A stretch of DNA of 64,000 nt from Nannobrachium achirus. Taxonomy: Eukaryota; Chordata; Actinopteri; Myctophiformes; Myctophidae. This document shows, piece after piece, positions 42,737-53,317 of the stretch; the stretch's first letter is position 1; every line of letters starts with the position of its first letter. Location: NCBI GenBank assembly GCA_963921795.1, contig OY997653.1, forward strand, positions 5,912,104 to 5,976,103, in the 5' to 3' direction. The notes beneath the pieces were generated by a model that saw only the letters and a list, made by a program, of their open reading frames with translations, ran no database searches and was not told the origin of the DNA. The position numbers and the translations under genes are program-made.

Positions 42737-44480
42737 AAGAGAAGTAGGATTACGGATTTGGTGGAATTTCACATTGCAAAGGGGTGCAAGAGGAGTGGGC
42801 ACCTAAACATTGTGGGCACCTCAATGTTAAATTGGATGAAATTGCTGTGTGTGGTTCTATATAGGCCATGTTTATTTTTTGACAAATAGCTCACAGCAAC
42901 ATATTGAGGGGAAAAAAAGTAAAAACATTTAATTATAAACATTTAGTTCAGATTTTGAATTATGAACTCAACTGGTTCATTTTAAAAATGTGTGCACTGA
43001 ACTTTAAACTAGTTCATGTAGAAAGGGAACTTTTCCAACACTGTAGCCTAGGACGACTTCACCACAACATGTGTTGAAGTAAACATGGAGTCAGTAAAAG
43101 GGATGTCTATATTCTGAAACACTGGATTAAAAAAAGACAGTAATTGTCATGTTTTTTTTCTAAGCTCGACTCAAAAGCAGAAAACTACTATTTGGCTCCA
43201 ACTCAAAATGCTAAAAAGGTTCTTTATGCTCCAGCTTTCACAAGACATATCCTATGTGACCATGTCTGGCAGCAAACAGCTAGAGGACCTGGTAAACACT
43301 TGAATGAAACAAACAGGTGGTATATATACACAAGCAACCAATTAGACACAGGTGAAAAGCAAAGACAGTCAACACATGGATTGGCTGGGGCAAATAGGAC
43401 ACAGGTTAACCAACCTAGCCATTAGGGTAGGTTGAGACAAGACAGGCAACAGCTACAAAGACAACAGGAAACACTGGGGCAATGCTACAAAATAAGATGT
43501 ACCTGCGAATGAATAGACTAGCAGAACTACAAGATCAAAACACCAAATATATTACTGAACAAAGTGAAACAGAGTTCTAGAACTACAGCAACAATAATAT
43601 ATTATCTTATAATTAATGTAATTTTACAAACACTGGAAATTTGGCGGCTGGCTTTTGGAGCAAAATTAACTCCCCAATATTGCGGATTGTAATTAACAAA
43701 CCAACATGATGCAGTATTATTATGAGAAATAGGCCTACATAATTTGGAGGTTTTAATTGTAGCAATTTATTCATTTGAAATACCTATCACAGCAGCATAT
43801 ATATTTCCGTGCGACTTTCATTTGTCTCGAGACGCACTCAACGCTGTGGAAGGTTGGGAAGAAAAGAGAGGGAAAAATAAGCCACCAAAGCGTCTATTCT
43901 CTTCATAGCCTAATTTTGAACGTTTTAATCATTTATTTTCTGGTGACAAGGCACATGACACCAATTAGGCCTATCAATTTTTGTGTGTTTGTTCTTGCTA
44001 TCTTTCAATTACTTTTGATGAAACAGAGAAAAATAATTTGCAGACAGAGAAAACTGAGAAGTGCTGCACTTGCTATACAGGGAAGATGTCAAATTGTAAT
44101 TCTAAGTCATTCAAATGAACAATAATTGCCATAGGTTCAAATGTAAACATGGCACAAGTTAGTTTTGAGTGACTTTACCTAAAAGCAACTACACTTTAGA
44201 AACAAACCCAAATAAGCAACTACACTTAAGCAACAAACCAAAATAAACAACTACTTTGTATTGTAGTGTAATATTGTTTAGACACATTTAGACATAATTC
44301 CATGTTGTATGTTCATGATTTATTAATGCATGATTTATTGAACCGCTATGTTCCAGTGTTGGCAACATATTTTGATGGCCAGAATGACCTACAGTATGTC
44401 TTTCCCAAAGCTCAATAGGCATTCTTGTGCAAACCCTCCACTCTCCAGTTGACACCGGCTGGGGTCATGACCTGTAGATT

Positions 44481-44579
44481 CTGGTGTTCCTCTTTTGGCT
44501 GGCAAGTGTAACCTCCTACCGCGTGGTCTCCAGAGCGTTTGACATCCCATGCTCCACAGTGCATGACCTCGTGCAATAG
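44481..44579 (+). pseudogene. Harbinger-type transposase fragment
   Basis: A short frame reads LVFLFWLASVTSYRVVSRAF then DIPCSTVHDLVQ and a stop. This matches the helix-turn-helix region just before the DDE domain of PIF/Harbinger (HARBI1-like) transposases, which read WLA.G..YR.....F.....TV...V. Only about 33 residues remain, and the flanks show no similarity. Confidence 0.6.
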
Positions 44580-45337
44580 GGTTGCCAAACAGATCATCAG
44601 GATCAAAAACAGGGTCATCTGAGGTAGAGGAAGGGGTACAGGAGCCAAATGATGGTGGTCTGCCTCCACAGGACCAGCAGGATGGGGAACAGCCGTGTGG
44701 CCGCATTGCTGCAGCCCTCTCACCTTGCAGCCAACCAGCCGAGCCGAGTGTGACGAAATCATAATCAGCTAAAGCAGGATGTGTCCTGGAAGCTATGCAA
44801 ATACCTGGAAGCTATGCAAAATCTTAAAGCTGCAGCAGCTTTCGATTATTTGCATAGCAACAAAATAGGTAGTGTGCTTATGCACAAACACAAACGTTTT
44901 GTATATTTAAAGGCAAGTGTGGAACCGAGCCAATGTGCAAATAATTCCTGGCACAACGCATGGGTCTTGGTAATAGAAGACGGCGATGTGGAGACAGCTG
45001 GATGCAGTCGCTGGACTCTGTCGTTCCTGCAGTCATGCAGCCGCAATCCTGTAGAAGTTATGTCTTTATGTCATGTATGTATTTTATTGGTTTAGTAATT
45101 GACGTTAGACAACACTCCAATCCAAATAAGAATTGCCTGACCAGAAAACGTTTGCAGAGCATCACACAGGCTGATAGGAAATAGCTTAGCTCTGGTCCAT
45201 AGCGTTAGAAGGAGGACAACTTTAGTTTTTTACAACAAGGGTTCATATTTTAGATTCTAATTAAAGAATCTAAAAGATGAGTGTTACAATCATTTAATGT
45301 ACTTCTTTCAATTGTTTTAGATTCTTATGTCAGTGGT

Positions 45338-45876
45338 CAACACATTCTCACCCCTAAAGGTGTTGTGAAGTACTGTACTGCGTCGGACGATAGACGCTTT
45401 GGGATTGCCTACTGTTTCAAGGGTTGGACGCATTGGGTGGTCTAAGAAGAAAGAAAAAGTAGTTCCCGAAGCGAGATTCGATACCGCTATGAAAGGCTTC
45501 CCGGTTTACCAGCCACCCGACGCTACCGCTCACGCCACTATAAACGACGGAGCCGCGCCGTCTCAGGCGCCGATGAACGCCGAGAGACGCCGCCGAGGGA
45601 GCGGTAGCGACCGAGTCGCCGCGGCGAACGGTGTGAACGGCGCATGAGCCGACTCAGCGGCGTTACCGAATTATGTGCAGTTATGGACAGAATAGTAAAT
45701 TTTGACCAGGGGACTGCTTCCGCGTCCGAATATGGCTCAAAGAAGGGACTACGTTCTCGTCCTAAAACTCTCCGTTCTCGTCTGGCAGTAGACGTTCCAA
45801 AGCGTCGCACGGGTGAAGCAGAAAGCGAGTTGGGAACGCATCGGGAGGGTGAAGCAGAGGGGGTGAGAACGGGTTG
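45338..45876. mobile_element. TIR element, CAACnnnTTCTCACCCC family, short copy
   Basis: Ends CAACACATTCTCACCCC and GGGGTGAGAACGGGTTG are inverted repeats. Flanks CAGTGGT (45331-45337) and CAGTGTT (45877-45883) form a 7-bp duplication with one mismatch. The interior is the reverse complement of the element at 48365-49617 without its internal insertions. It includes a GC-rich block with a tRNA-like segment (45463-45545). No transposase is present. The superfamily is unassigned because a 7-bp TSD is unusual. Confidence 0.75.
45463..45545 (-). other. tRNA-like segment inside the TIR element
   Basis: On the minus strand an A-box-like AGTGGCGTGAGCGGTAGCG is followed about 35 bases later by a B-box-like GGTATCGAATCTC. 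The acceptor stem cannot be closed, so this is a tRNA-derived relic and not a tRNA gene. The equivalent in the other element copy lies on the plus strand at about 49390-49470 and is more degraded. Confidence 0.45.
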
Positions 45877-46536
45877 CAGTGTTTGGGGGCATACAAGCGG
45901 CTAAATATGTCATTTTACACAGAATAAGCCCATTTCCAAGATACAACGCAACCTTTCATGGTTGGATGTGACTTATGGGGGCTAGAAGTGTTACTGTAAA
46001 TAGCAATAAAGAAACTGCTGGCTTATTGTGTCTAAAAAGACATATTCAGCCACTTGTACCCATGCCCCCATGTGCCCCACATTTTAGCATGGTAAACATG
46101 ATAAAACAATAGAACGAAGCAAATGAAAACATTTTAACACTCACTTTTTCTTTTCTCTAATTACAATCTAAAATATGAACCCTTGTTGTAAAAAAAAAGC
46201 AAAGTTGTCCTTTAACGCTATGTCAGTAACCATCCGGTGCACTGGCACCTACGCGGTAACACTTTATATCGCCTAAATGCATTACAATGCATTAGCTCAT
46301 TTAAAAGGCTTTATAAAGCACTTATAAGGATTATAACACTCGTTATGAATGTTTATAATCATGTATAAAAGCTTATAACAGCTTATAACCCCCCCCCCCC
46401 CCCCCCCCCCAGGCACACTGGAAGCTTCACCGGAATCCGAAATACCAGTTCCATGCACTTCATGTATGTTGTTTTTAATGTTGACCTTCATCCACCATCA
46501 TCTGCCTGTAAATATACTCCCACCTTAATCTTTTAA

Positions 46537-46971
46537 CACATGGGAAGCCAAGGTTTCTAACATTTCTAGCTGTTGCTGCTGCCGCCGTTCACTCACGCTT
46601 TTTTTTTAAGAGCCTCGGAAGCTTTGTGCATGTGCACGTGAGTGTCCACTGACGATTGAGGAAGAAAATCCATTTGTTTACAAACGCTCGGTAAAGTGTC
46701 GCCGTGAAAACAATCAGATCTCTGCTTCCCTGGCGTTCTTTTCACCTCATTCATAGATAAAGCCCTTTTTATGTTTCAGCCTATGGAAATCAATGCAGCC
46801 AGGTCGTGCCATTTTCTCTCTCTCTCTGAGCTACGGGGTGACGTATGGACTAGGGTCATTCACAGGGCAGTTAACCCCTTGTTGTCTCGTTGAGGAACGA
46901 GACAACTCCTTTTGGCAGAGTGACCCCTAGTGGCCTTATCTCGTTACTGAACGAGTTTGGCCTGTTGGGTG
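46537..46971. mobile_element. piggyBac-like MITE with TTAA target, copy 1
   Basis: Flanked by TTAA (46533-46536 and 46972-46975), with ends CACATGGGAAGCC and complement-like GGCCTGTTGGGTG. The interior matches the element at 48508-49005 in the same orientation, including TTTACAAACGCTCG, GTGTCGCCGTGAAAACAATC and the AACGAGACAAC/GAACGAGTTTGG block. TTAA duplication is the hallmark of piggyBac-type insertion. Confidence 0.8.
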
Positions 46972-47707
46972 TTAATGACTAAGGCTGGCTACAGACATTA
47001 AGGACTCTGAAATAACTTTTGTTCTTTCAGAGGCCTGGGGGGAGGCGGGGGGCAGAGACAGCACAATTCATTCCCGATGGAAGTCACATGGTTTGAAGTC
47101 CTTTGCAAGTCCTTTGGTGTTCTGTGGTTGCACAGAGCATGCATCGAACACCATCCAACTTGCTTAGAACAAGCACAGAGACAGTTGTAGGCGAGCAGTA
47201 CGGGGCAGACAAGCTGCACTTGATGAGACAGAAGGGCAGGGTTCAACTGCCAACGAATAGGACCGAAAGGCCATGATGCAATCCCACACAGCTGTGTTCA
47301 CTTGTAGTCTGTACTCCACAGCAGCAGAGCCTGTCTGCACTGCAGTGACATGAAACCTCCATTTCAGAACGAAACATATTATGAATAAATTAAAGTAAAG
47401 TGTGTGTCACTGTAAACATTCGACAATAACAATGAATATTACAAATATTTCTTTATATGTCATACATAGTGACAGTGATGCCTACACAGATGCAATTGAT
47501 TAAATGTGCCATTCATAATAAAATGTAAGCTTTTTGTCATGTACAGTGGTGGAAAAAATACTCAAATTCATTGCTTAAATAAAAGTATCAATACTGAAAC
47601 ATACAAATACTTTGTTACAAGTAAAAGCCTGGAATTCAAAATGTATTGAGTAAAAGTATTAGTGTTGGCATCAGAATGTACTTCAAGTGCCTAATGTAAC
47701 TTTTTTT

Positions 47708-47772
47708 AAATAGCAGATCTACAAGCTCACAACGTGTCGCATGGCGGCACGCTGTGAGCTTGTAGATCCATT
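47708..47772. repeat. Palindrome copy
   Basis: AAATAGCAGATCTACAAGC and complement around GTGTCGCATGGCGGCACGC, immediately after a TACTTTT-type fish repeat. Confidence 0.85.
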
Positions 47773-48507
47773 TTACGTGTCACCAAAAAGCCGCAGGTAC
47801 TCTGCCTTCACCCGATGACAACTCCAAAAGAACTACATGGCCAAATACCATATCTGCTTCCTCCTCTAGCAGAACCGCCCACTTCCTGCAAAGCATTGTG
47901 GGAAATGCATTCTTCTTTCGAAGAGACTTTGATGCAACTTTGAAAGAGCACAGAACTTTGAAAGAACAAAAGTTCTTACTGTGTGAGTGCAGCCTCACAC
48001 CATCCATTTTTGTCTTTTTCTGTCCCTGTCCTCATGCAACCACCAGCAAGTCCATGCACCTCTGCCTCTGCCATGGCACCTCCTGTTGCATGCACCTCTG
48101 CCGATTGGCCAAGAATCAAGGAAATCATTGACAATGCTCATCATGCATGAGGGAGCTGCAAACTTTAAGGGATAAGAAAGAGTACTCTAGGGTGAGGTAC
48201 TCTACCTCTGAACTTCCAGATGATGTCCTGCGCATTGAGACGGGTCTGCCAGACATAGCAATATTCCTAGATGTTGTTTTTTTTTTATGTGGGACTGTTC
48301 AAGGACTCAGTAGTGTATTTCAGTGGATGGAAAGTGGAGGTTCTCTCACTGGAGGATCAAGTTCCAGCCCATTCTCACCCCCTCTGCTTCACCCGTCCGA
48401 CGCGTTCCCAACTCGCTTTCTGCTTCACCCGTGCAACGCTTTGGGAGTCCTACTGCGTCCACGGTCCGACGCGAACGGAGAGTTTTAGGACGAGAACGTA
48501 GTCTTAA

Positions 48508-49005
48508 CACATGGGCTGCTAAGGTTTATAACATTTATAGCTGTTGCTGCTGCCACCATTGACTTACGCTTTGTTTTGACGTGCCTCGCAATCTTCGTGC
48601 GTGTGCACGTGCGTGTCCAGAGAAGATTGAGGAGGATAATCCATTTGTTTACAAACGCTCGCGAAACTAAAATCCAAAAATCGCGGTAAAATCGCGGGAA
48701 AGTGTCGCCGTGAAAACAATCAGCTCTCTGCTTCCATGGGGCTGTTTTCATCTCATTCTTAGATAAAGCCGTTCTTATGTTTCAAAGTAGAATCTAAAGC
48801 AATGTTAAGTCCTTCCGTGACTTCTTCCCCAGAGGGGCTGCCTGCACTGGCTGGGTGACGTAATGGACTCAGGTCATTCAAAGGGCAGCTGCAGGCTCAA
48901 AAAGTTAACTGTTTGTTGCCTCGTCCGTGAACGAGATAACTTCCTGTGGCAGGGGGACACCTAGTGGCCTTAACTTGTCCCTGAACGAGTTTGGCTCCCC
49001 AAGTG
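48508..49005. mobile_element. piggyBac-like MITE with TTAA target, copy 2 (nested)
   Basis: Flanked by TTAA at 48504-48507 and 49006-49009. Ends CACATGGGCTGC and GGCTCCCCAAGTG. Homologous throughout to 46537-46971, with an additional CGCGGTAAAATCGCGG region near 48683. Confidence 0.85.
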
Positions 49006-49061
49006 TTAAGTACGCATGCACCGACATGTGTTTACTGGAATATTTTACGATGACGGCTGTC

Positions 49062-49136
49062 ACGGGGAATCGAACCCCAGTCTCTGAATTTGCGTCGCCA
49101 TGCTCTACCGACTGAGCTAACCAGATTACTGGGAAA
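49062..49136 (-). ncRNA. tRNA-like pol III promoter region of the SINE
   Basis: Minus strand reads TTAGCTCAGTCGGTAGAGCA (A box) and, after about 25 bases, GGGGTTCGATTCCCC (B box and T arm). D- and T-arms can form, but the acceptor strands (ATCTGGT and TGACAGC) do not pair. It is therefore a tRNA-derived SINE head and not a functional tRNA gene. Confidence 0.65.
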
Positions 49137-49906
49137 ATCACTATTTTTTTGTGCTTTTATCTTTGACAAAACGTGGATGATAACGTAGTGCCTTCTTTGA
49201 GCCGTATTCGGACGCGGAAGCAGTCCCCTGGTCAAAATTTACTATTCTGTCCATAACGGCACATAATTCGCTAACGCGGCTGAGTCGGCTCATGCGCCGT
49301 TCACACCGTTCGCCGCGGCGACTCGGTCGCTACCGCTCCCTCGGTGGCGTCTCACGGGGTTCATCGGCGCCTGAGACGGCACCGCTCCGTCGTTTATAGT
49401 GCCGTGAGCAGTATCGACGGGTGGCTGGTAAACCAGTGAACCCTTCAAAGCGGTATCGAATCCCTCTTCGGGAACTGCTTTTTTTCTTTCTTCTTAGACC
49501 ACCCAATGCGTCCAACCCGTGAAACATTCGGCAATCCCAAAGCGTCTATCGTCCGACGCCATTACAGTACTTGACAAAGCGTCGGTTGTATGACGCATTA
49601 GGGGTGAGAACCTGTTGCAAGTTCTCATGACCCTCATGAAATTGAGAAAGAACTACCTGAATAAGCATCTTGGCCAGTTGTTCCACTGCAGCACTGCCAC
49701 AGTCAGCGATGTAGTAACCACTTTCATCCATGTGCTACATGAGATTTTCTTTAAAGACCTCATGAGTGTAGTGCCAAGTAAAGAAAATAATCAATTAAGC
49801 CCCCCTGCTTCCTTCCAGAACGAAAAGTACAAAAACTGCAGAATGATCATTGACTCCGATTCCAGCCAGGACTGGCAGGTAGGACTCAGGGCAGGGTGGG
49901 TTTCAG

Positions 49907-50059
49907 ACAACCAGTTACTGTCCGGAGAGTGCTGTTGATGACAGTGTCAACCTTGTTGACACAGACGTCATCAACAGCTGGACCCCTGACGGAGTGCCTG
50001 TCATGTCACGAGCGCTTTCCGTTAAATAAGATGAAACCGCATTTGCCAACATGCACAGG
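49907..50059 (+). CDS. UBZ4-type zinc finger exon, copy 2
   Basis: TTTCAG acceptor, then QPVTVRRVLLMTVSTLLTQT, SSTAGPLTECLSCHERFPLN and KMKPHLPTC, donor AGG|GTAGGC. The C-x2-C-x11-H-x3-C ligand set is intact, as in RAD18-type UBZ4 domains that bind ubiquitin. It lies between the transposase-HTH exon and the VALPGP exon. Confidence 0.6.
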
Positions 50060-50339
50060 GTAGGCATTGTCCTTATTTTTGATCATTCTTCTCTCTCTCC
50101 AAAATAGAAATTCTATAACATTGTTCCAGTAGTCTATTAGAGTAGGGTCAGCCTATTTGTCCAGAGCTAATCTTGCAAAGCACTGGACATGAAGCTAATC
50201 TCTGGCACCGTTGACTTGATCGCAGTGAACTCCTTGGATGCCAGAGCAGAAGCTCTGCCCCACATTTTTCACATGGGCCTGTTAACAACAGCCACCTGCT
50301 TACTTTTGTAAAACATGTGAATCTGATCTATCTTTACAG

Positions 50340-50608
50340 TTCTGCCAGCTCAGAGGTTGTTTATGTGGATTCGGACAATGAAGTCATCGTTGTGCCTGGC
50401 CCTTCTGGCCAATCTCAGTCCACCGTGGCCCTGCCTGGCCCATCGCACCAGAACACTGTGGCCCTGTCTTCTGTCTCACTGCCCGGCCCGTCGCACCTGT
50501 CATCGGTCGCCCTGCCTGGCCCGCCCTCTGTCGCCCTGCCTGGCCCGTTATCGGTCGCCCTGCCTGGCCTGTTATCGTCAACGTTTGTTCAGCATCTGTT
50601 CTTCCCAG
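50340..50608 (+). CDS. Low-complexity exon with VALPGP repeats, copy 1
   Basis: CTTTACAG acceptor and CCCAG|GTATAA donor. One frame: SSEVVYVDSDNEVIVVPGPS followed by about seven imperfect SVALPGP-type units encoded by a GC-rich coding minisatellite, ending FVQHLFFPG. Copy 2 has one unit fewer. Predicted to be disordered, linking the UBZ finger to the HECT-like part. Confidence 0.55.
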
Positions 50609-51151
50609 GTATAACCACAGGCATACATTATTAGTCGGTAAAGACTAGGCATGGACTGGAGCTTGTTCATTTATATTGATAATGAGCACCTTATCGATCC
50701 TGCTTATTGAGCTGGGCTTTTATCAAGCCCACTATTGAGCGTTTTCTAATATTTTGTGGAAAGATTTCTTTAATGGCCTGTTGTTGCGACTGAGTTTGTT
50801 GCTGACCACCATCTATGAAGATGATAATTGACAGAAGTAACAAACGTCATTAAATCAATCATCCATTAGTGTGCAATAAGTGTTAAATGGCTTTTTATTA
50901 TTGATAGTACTGTAATAATGTCTTGACTGCCTTTTGTCTTGATTTTTTTAAACATGACATCATGGGCCGCTATGCTCAATAACAAGGTTGATAAGCCCAA
51001 AGCTTATTGATATGGGGTACCCGATAAATCTGTTAACAAGCTACCCTTGTTTAGGGCTCCATCCCTTGTAAAGACTGCTGTTTTGAAGTGTTGAGTTTTA
51101 GAAATCCTCTTTACATGTCTTAATTTCTCATGTAATGGTGCATTTACTTAG

Positions 51152-51346
51152 AGTGGAAGGTGGAACGTGAGCCAAACCGAGCTGCCGCACTCTATAGAAC
51201 GTGGATGCTGGCTGACCATGTGAACGCACCCATCCTCGTTATGAGAATAAACCTGGCAGAAAGCACAGAGTAGTTGGCTTCACTCTTGTCCACCTTCAAA
51301 ATAGTGAGGGAAAACTGGCTGTGGCCCATAAAGTGCAAACTGGAAG
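51152..51346 (+). pseudogene. HECT-like exon (REPNRAAALYRTWMLADHV), copy 1, stop and donor loss
   Basis: Reads EWKVEREPNRAAALYRTWML, HVNAPILVMRINLAESTE, then TAG where copy 2 has GAGCAG. The donor that is GAAG|GTACAG in copy 2 is GAAGCTACAG here, so the GT is lost. Both defects indicate that this tandem copy is dead. Confidence 0.65.
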
Positions 51347-51429
51347 CTACAGTATGACTCAAATGTAAATGTTTTGTGAAATCATAACTTTCCAAAGAAA
51401 GTTACCTGACATTTTGCTTTTCCATATAG

Positions 51430-51516
51430 GAGATGAGGCGTTTGGTGAAGGCGTCACCCGCACCTTCCTCTCCAGAAGTGTTGCACTTTTGCAATATGGC
51501 CTACACTTGAACCTAG
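51430..51516 (+). CDS. HECT-like exon (GDEAFGEGVTRTFLSRSV), copy 1
   Basis: ATATAG acceptor, GDEAFGEGVTRTFLSRSVAL then LQYGLHLNL, donor CTAG|GTATGT. The GEGVTR.F motif takes the place of the VD.GGP.REF start of the HECT domain. Confidence 0.55.
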
Positions 51517-51673
51517 GTATGTTTACTCAATATTGTTGAGAATGTGAGTTCACGACTTTAACCCTAGCATCACTATCCTGCGGGCAATATTCACAAAACA
51601 TGTCATGCTCACAATGCGTTGGCACTTGTAGATTAGCAATTTTCAGTGTGATTTGGTGTTGAGGGGGAAAAAG

Positions 51674-52064
51674 TCCTGCGCATTGAGCGTCTGCCAGACA
51701 GAGCAATATTCCTAGATGTTGTTTTTTTTTTCATGTGGGACTGTTCAAGGACTCAATAGTGTATTTCAGTGGATGGAAAGTGGAGGTTCTCTCACTGGAG
51801 GATCAAGTTCTCATGACCCTCATGAAATTGAGAAAGAACTACCTGAATAAGCATCTTGGCCAGTTGTTCCACTGCAGCACTGCCACAGTCAGCGATGTAG
51901 TAACCACTTTCATCCATGTGCTACATGAGATTTTCTTTAAAGACCTCATGAGTGTAGTGCCAAGTAAAGAAAATAATCAATTAAGCCCCCCTGCTTCCTT
52001 CCAGAACGAGAAGTACAAAAACTGCAGAATGATCATTGACTCCGATTCCAGCCAGGACTGGCAG
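51674..52064 (+). pseudogene. DDE_Tnp_4-type transposase N-terminal exon, copy 2
   Basis: Uninterrupted version of the exon at 48147: VLRIERLPDRAIFLDVV, a shift in the T run, then FKDSIVYFSGWKVEVLSLED and LMTLMKLRKNYLNKHLGQLF to CRMIIDSDSSQDWQ and the donor. It begins at the tandem junction (about 51665) and so lacks the upstream part present in copy 1. Confidence 0.7.
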
Positions 52065-52092
52065 GTAGGACTCAGGGCAGGGTGGGTTTCAG

Positions 52093-52245
52093 ACAACCAG
52101 TTACTGTCCGGAGAGTGCTGTTGATGACAGTGTCAACCTTGTTGACACAGACGTCATCAACAGCTGGACCCCTGACGGAGTGCCTGTCATGTCACGAGCG
52201 CTTTCCGTTCAATAAGATGAAACCGCATTTGCCAACATGCACAGG
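52093..52245 (+). CDS. UBZ4-type zinc finger exon, copy 3
   Basis: Duplicate of 49907-50059 with CLSCHERFPFNKMKPHLPTC, all four ligands present, and the same borders. Confidence 0.6.
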
Positions 52246-52525
52246 GTAGGCATTGTCCTTATCTTTGATCATTCTTCTCTCTCTCTCCAAAATAGAAATT
52301 CTACAACATTGTTCCAGTAGTCTATTAGAGTAGGGTCAGCCTATTTGTCCAGAGCTAATCTTGCAAAGCACTGGACATGAAGCTAATCTCTGGCACTGTT
52401 GACTTGATCGCAGTGAACTCCTTGGATGCCAGAGCAGAAGCTCTGCCCCACATTTTTCACATGGGCCTGTTAACAACAGCCACCTGCTAACTTTTGTAAA
52501 ACGTGAATCTGATCTATCTTTACAG

Positions 52526-52770
52526 TTCTGCCAACTCAAAGGTTTTTTATGTGGATTCGGACGATGAAGTCATCGTTGTGCCTGGCCCTTCTGGCCAATC
52601 TCAGTCCACCGTGGCCCTGCCTGGCCCATCGCACCAGAACACTGTGGCCCTGTCTTCTGTCTCACTGCCCGGCCCGTCGCACCTGTCATCGGTCGCCCTG
52701 CCTGGCCCGCCCTCTGTCGCCCTGCCTGGCCCGTTATCGTCAACGTTTGTTCAGCATCCGTTCTTCCCAG
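52526..52770 (+). CDS. Low-complexity exon with VALPGP repeats, copy 2
   Basis: Same exon as 50340-50608 but 24 bp shorter through loss of one SVALPGPL unit. It starts SKVFYVDSDDEVIVVPGPS and ends FVQHPFFPG. Confidence 0.55.
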
Positions 52771-53317
52771 GTATAACCACAGGCATACATTATTAGTCGG
52801 TAAAGACTATGCATGGACTGGAGCTCGTTCATTTATATTGATAATGAGCACCTTATCGATCCTGCTTATTGAGCTGGGCTTTTATCAAGCCCACTATTGA
52901 GCGTTTTCTAATATTTTGTGGAAAGATTTCTTTAATGGCCTGTTGTTGCGACTGAGTTTGTTGCTGACCACCATCTATGAAGATGATAATTGACAGAAGT
53001 AACAAACGTCATTAAATCAATCATCCATTAGTGTGCAATAAGACAGTGTTAAATGGCTTTATATTATTGATAGTACTGTAATAATGTCTTGATTGCCTTT
53101 TGTCTTGATTTTTTTAAACATGACATCATGGGCCGCTATGCTCAATAACAAGGTTGATAAGCCCAAAGATTATTGATATGGGGTACCTGATAAATCTGTT
53201 AACAAGCTACCCTTGTTTAGGGCTCCATCCCTTGTAAAAACTGCTGTTTTAAAGTGTTGAGTTTTAGAAATCCTCTTTACATGTCTTAATTTCTCATATA
53301 ATGGTGCATTTACTTAG

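Larger units (their letters stand above)
42043..44480. other. Repeat-rich spacer
   Basis: Holds the truncated relative of the 40296 MITE (from 42104), palindromes at 42226-42295 and 42658-42736, and otherwise AT-rich DNA. Nothing recognisable as a gene between 42780 and 44480. Confidence 0.6.
44580..48146. other. Repeat-dominated spacer
   Basis: Apart from the elements listed separately it holds a poly-C tract (46389-46411) next to a TTATAA-rich MITE-like stretch (46255-46388). A repeat beginning ACAGTGGTGGAAAAAATACTC lies at 47545-47700, and a palindrome copy at 47708-47772. Exon-like text just before 48147 is not interpretable. Confidence 0.5.
48503..49181 (-). mobile_element. tRNA-derived SINE (minus), carrying a MITE
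   Basis: Flanked by the 8-bp duplication AACGTAGT (48495-48502 and 49182-49189). The undisturbed flank is visible in the other TIR element (45750-45765). Without the nested MITE the SINE is about 180 bp. Its 5' half on the minus strand holds the tRNA-like promoter at 49062-49136. Confidence 0.7.
48365..49617. mobile_element. TIR element, CAACnnnTTCTCACCCC family, long copy with nested insertions
   Basis: Ends CAGCCCATTCTCACCCC and GGGGTGAGAACCTGTTG, flanked by the perfect 7-bp duplication CAAGTTC (48358-48364 and 49618-49624). The sister transposase exon at 51674 shows the empty site CAAGTTC once. Inside it lie a SINE (48503-49181) and, within that, a TTAA MITE (48508-49005). Confidence 0.88.
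48147..49878 (+). pseudogene. DDE_Tnp_4-type transposase N-terminal exon, copy 1, interrupted
   Basis: Reads TLRDKKEYSRVRYSTSELPD then DVLRIETGLPDIAIFLDVV, shifts in a T run, and continues FKDSVVYFSGWKVEVLSLED QV to the insertion at 48365. It resumes at 49618 as LMTLMKLRKNYLNKHLGQLF, HCSTATVSDVVTTFIHVL and FKDLMSVVPSK and ends CRMIIDSDSSQDWQ at a donor (GGCAG|GTAGGA). This is the pre-HTH and HTH_Tnp_4 part of an IS5/Harbinger-like transposase; the last Asp of MIID corresponds to the first catalytic residue. The rest of the catalytic domain is absent. The exon is followed by UBZ and HECT-like exons in both tandem copies. Confidence 0.7.

Noticed and set aside
44389..44762. Two overlapping minus-strand frames of 105-116 codons
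   Set aside because: The plus strand in this interval encodes the recognisable Harbinger HTH fragment, so the minus frames are shadows.
49062..49136. Functional tRNA gene on the minus strand
   Set aside because: A and B boxes are good, but the acceptor stem does not pair and the segment sits in a TSD-flanked SINE.
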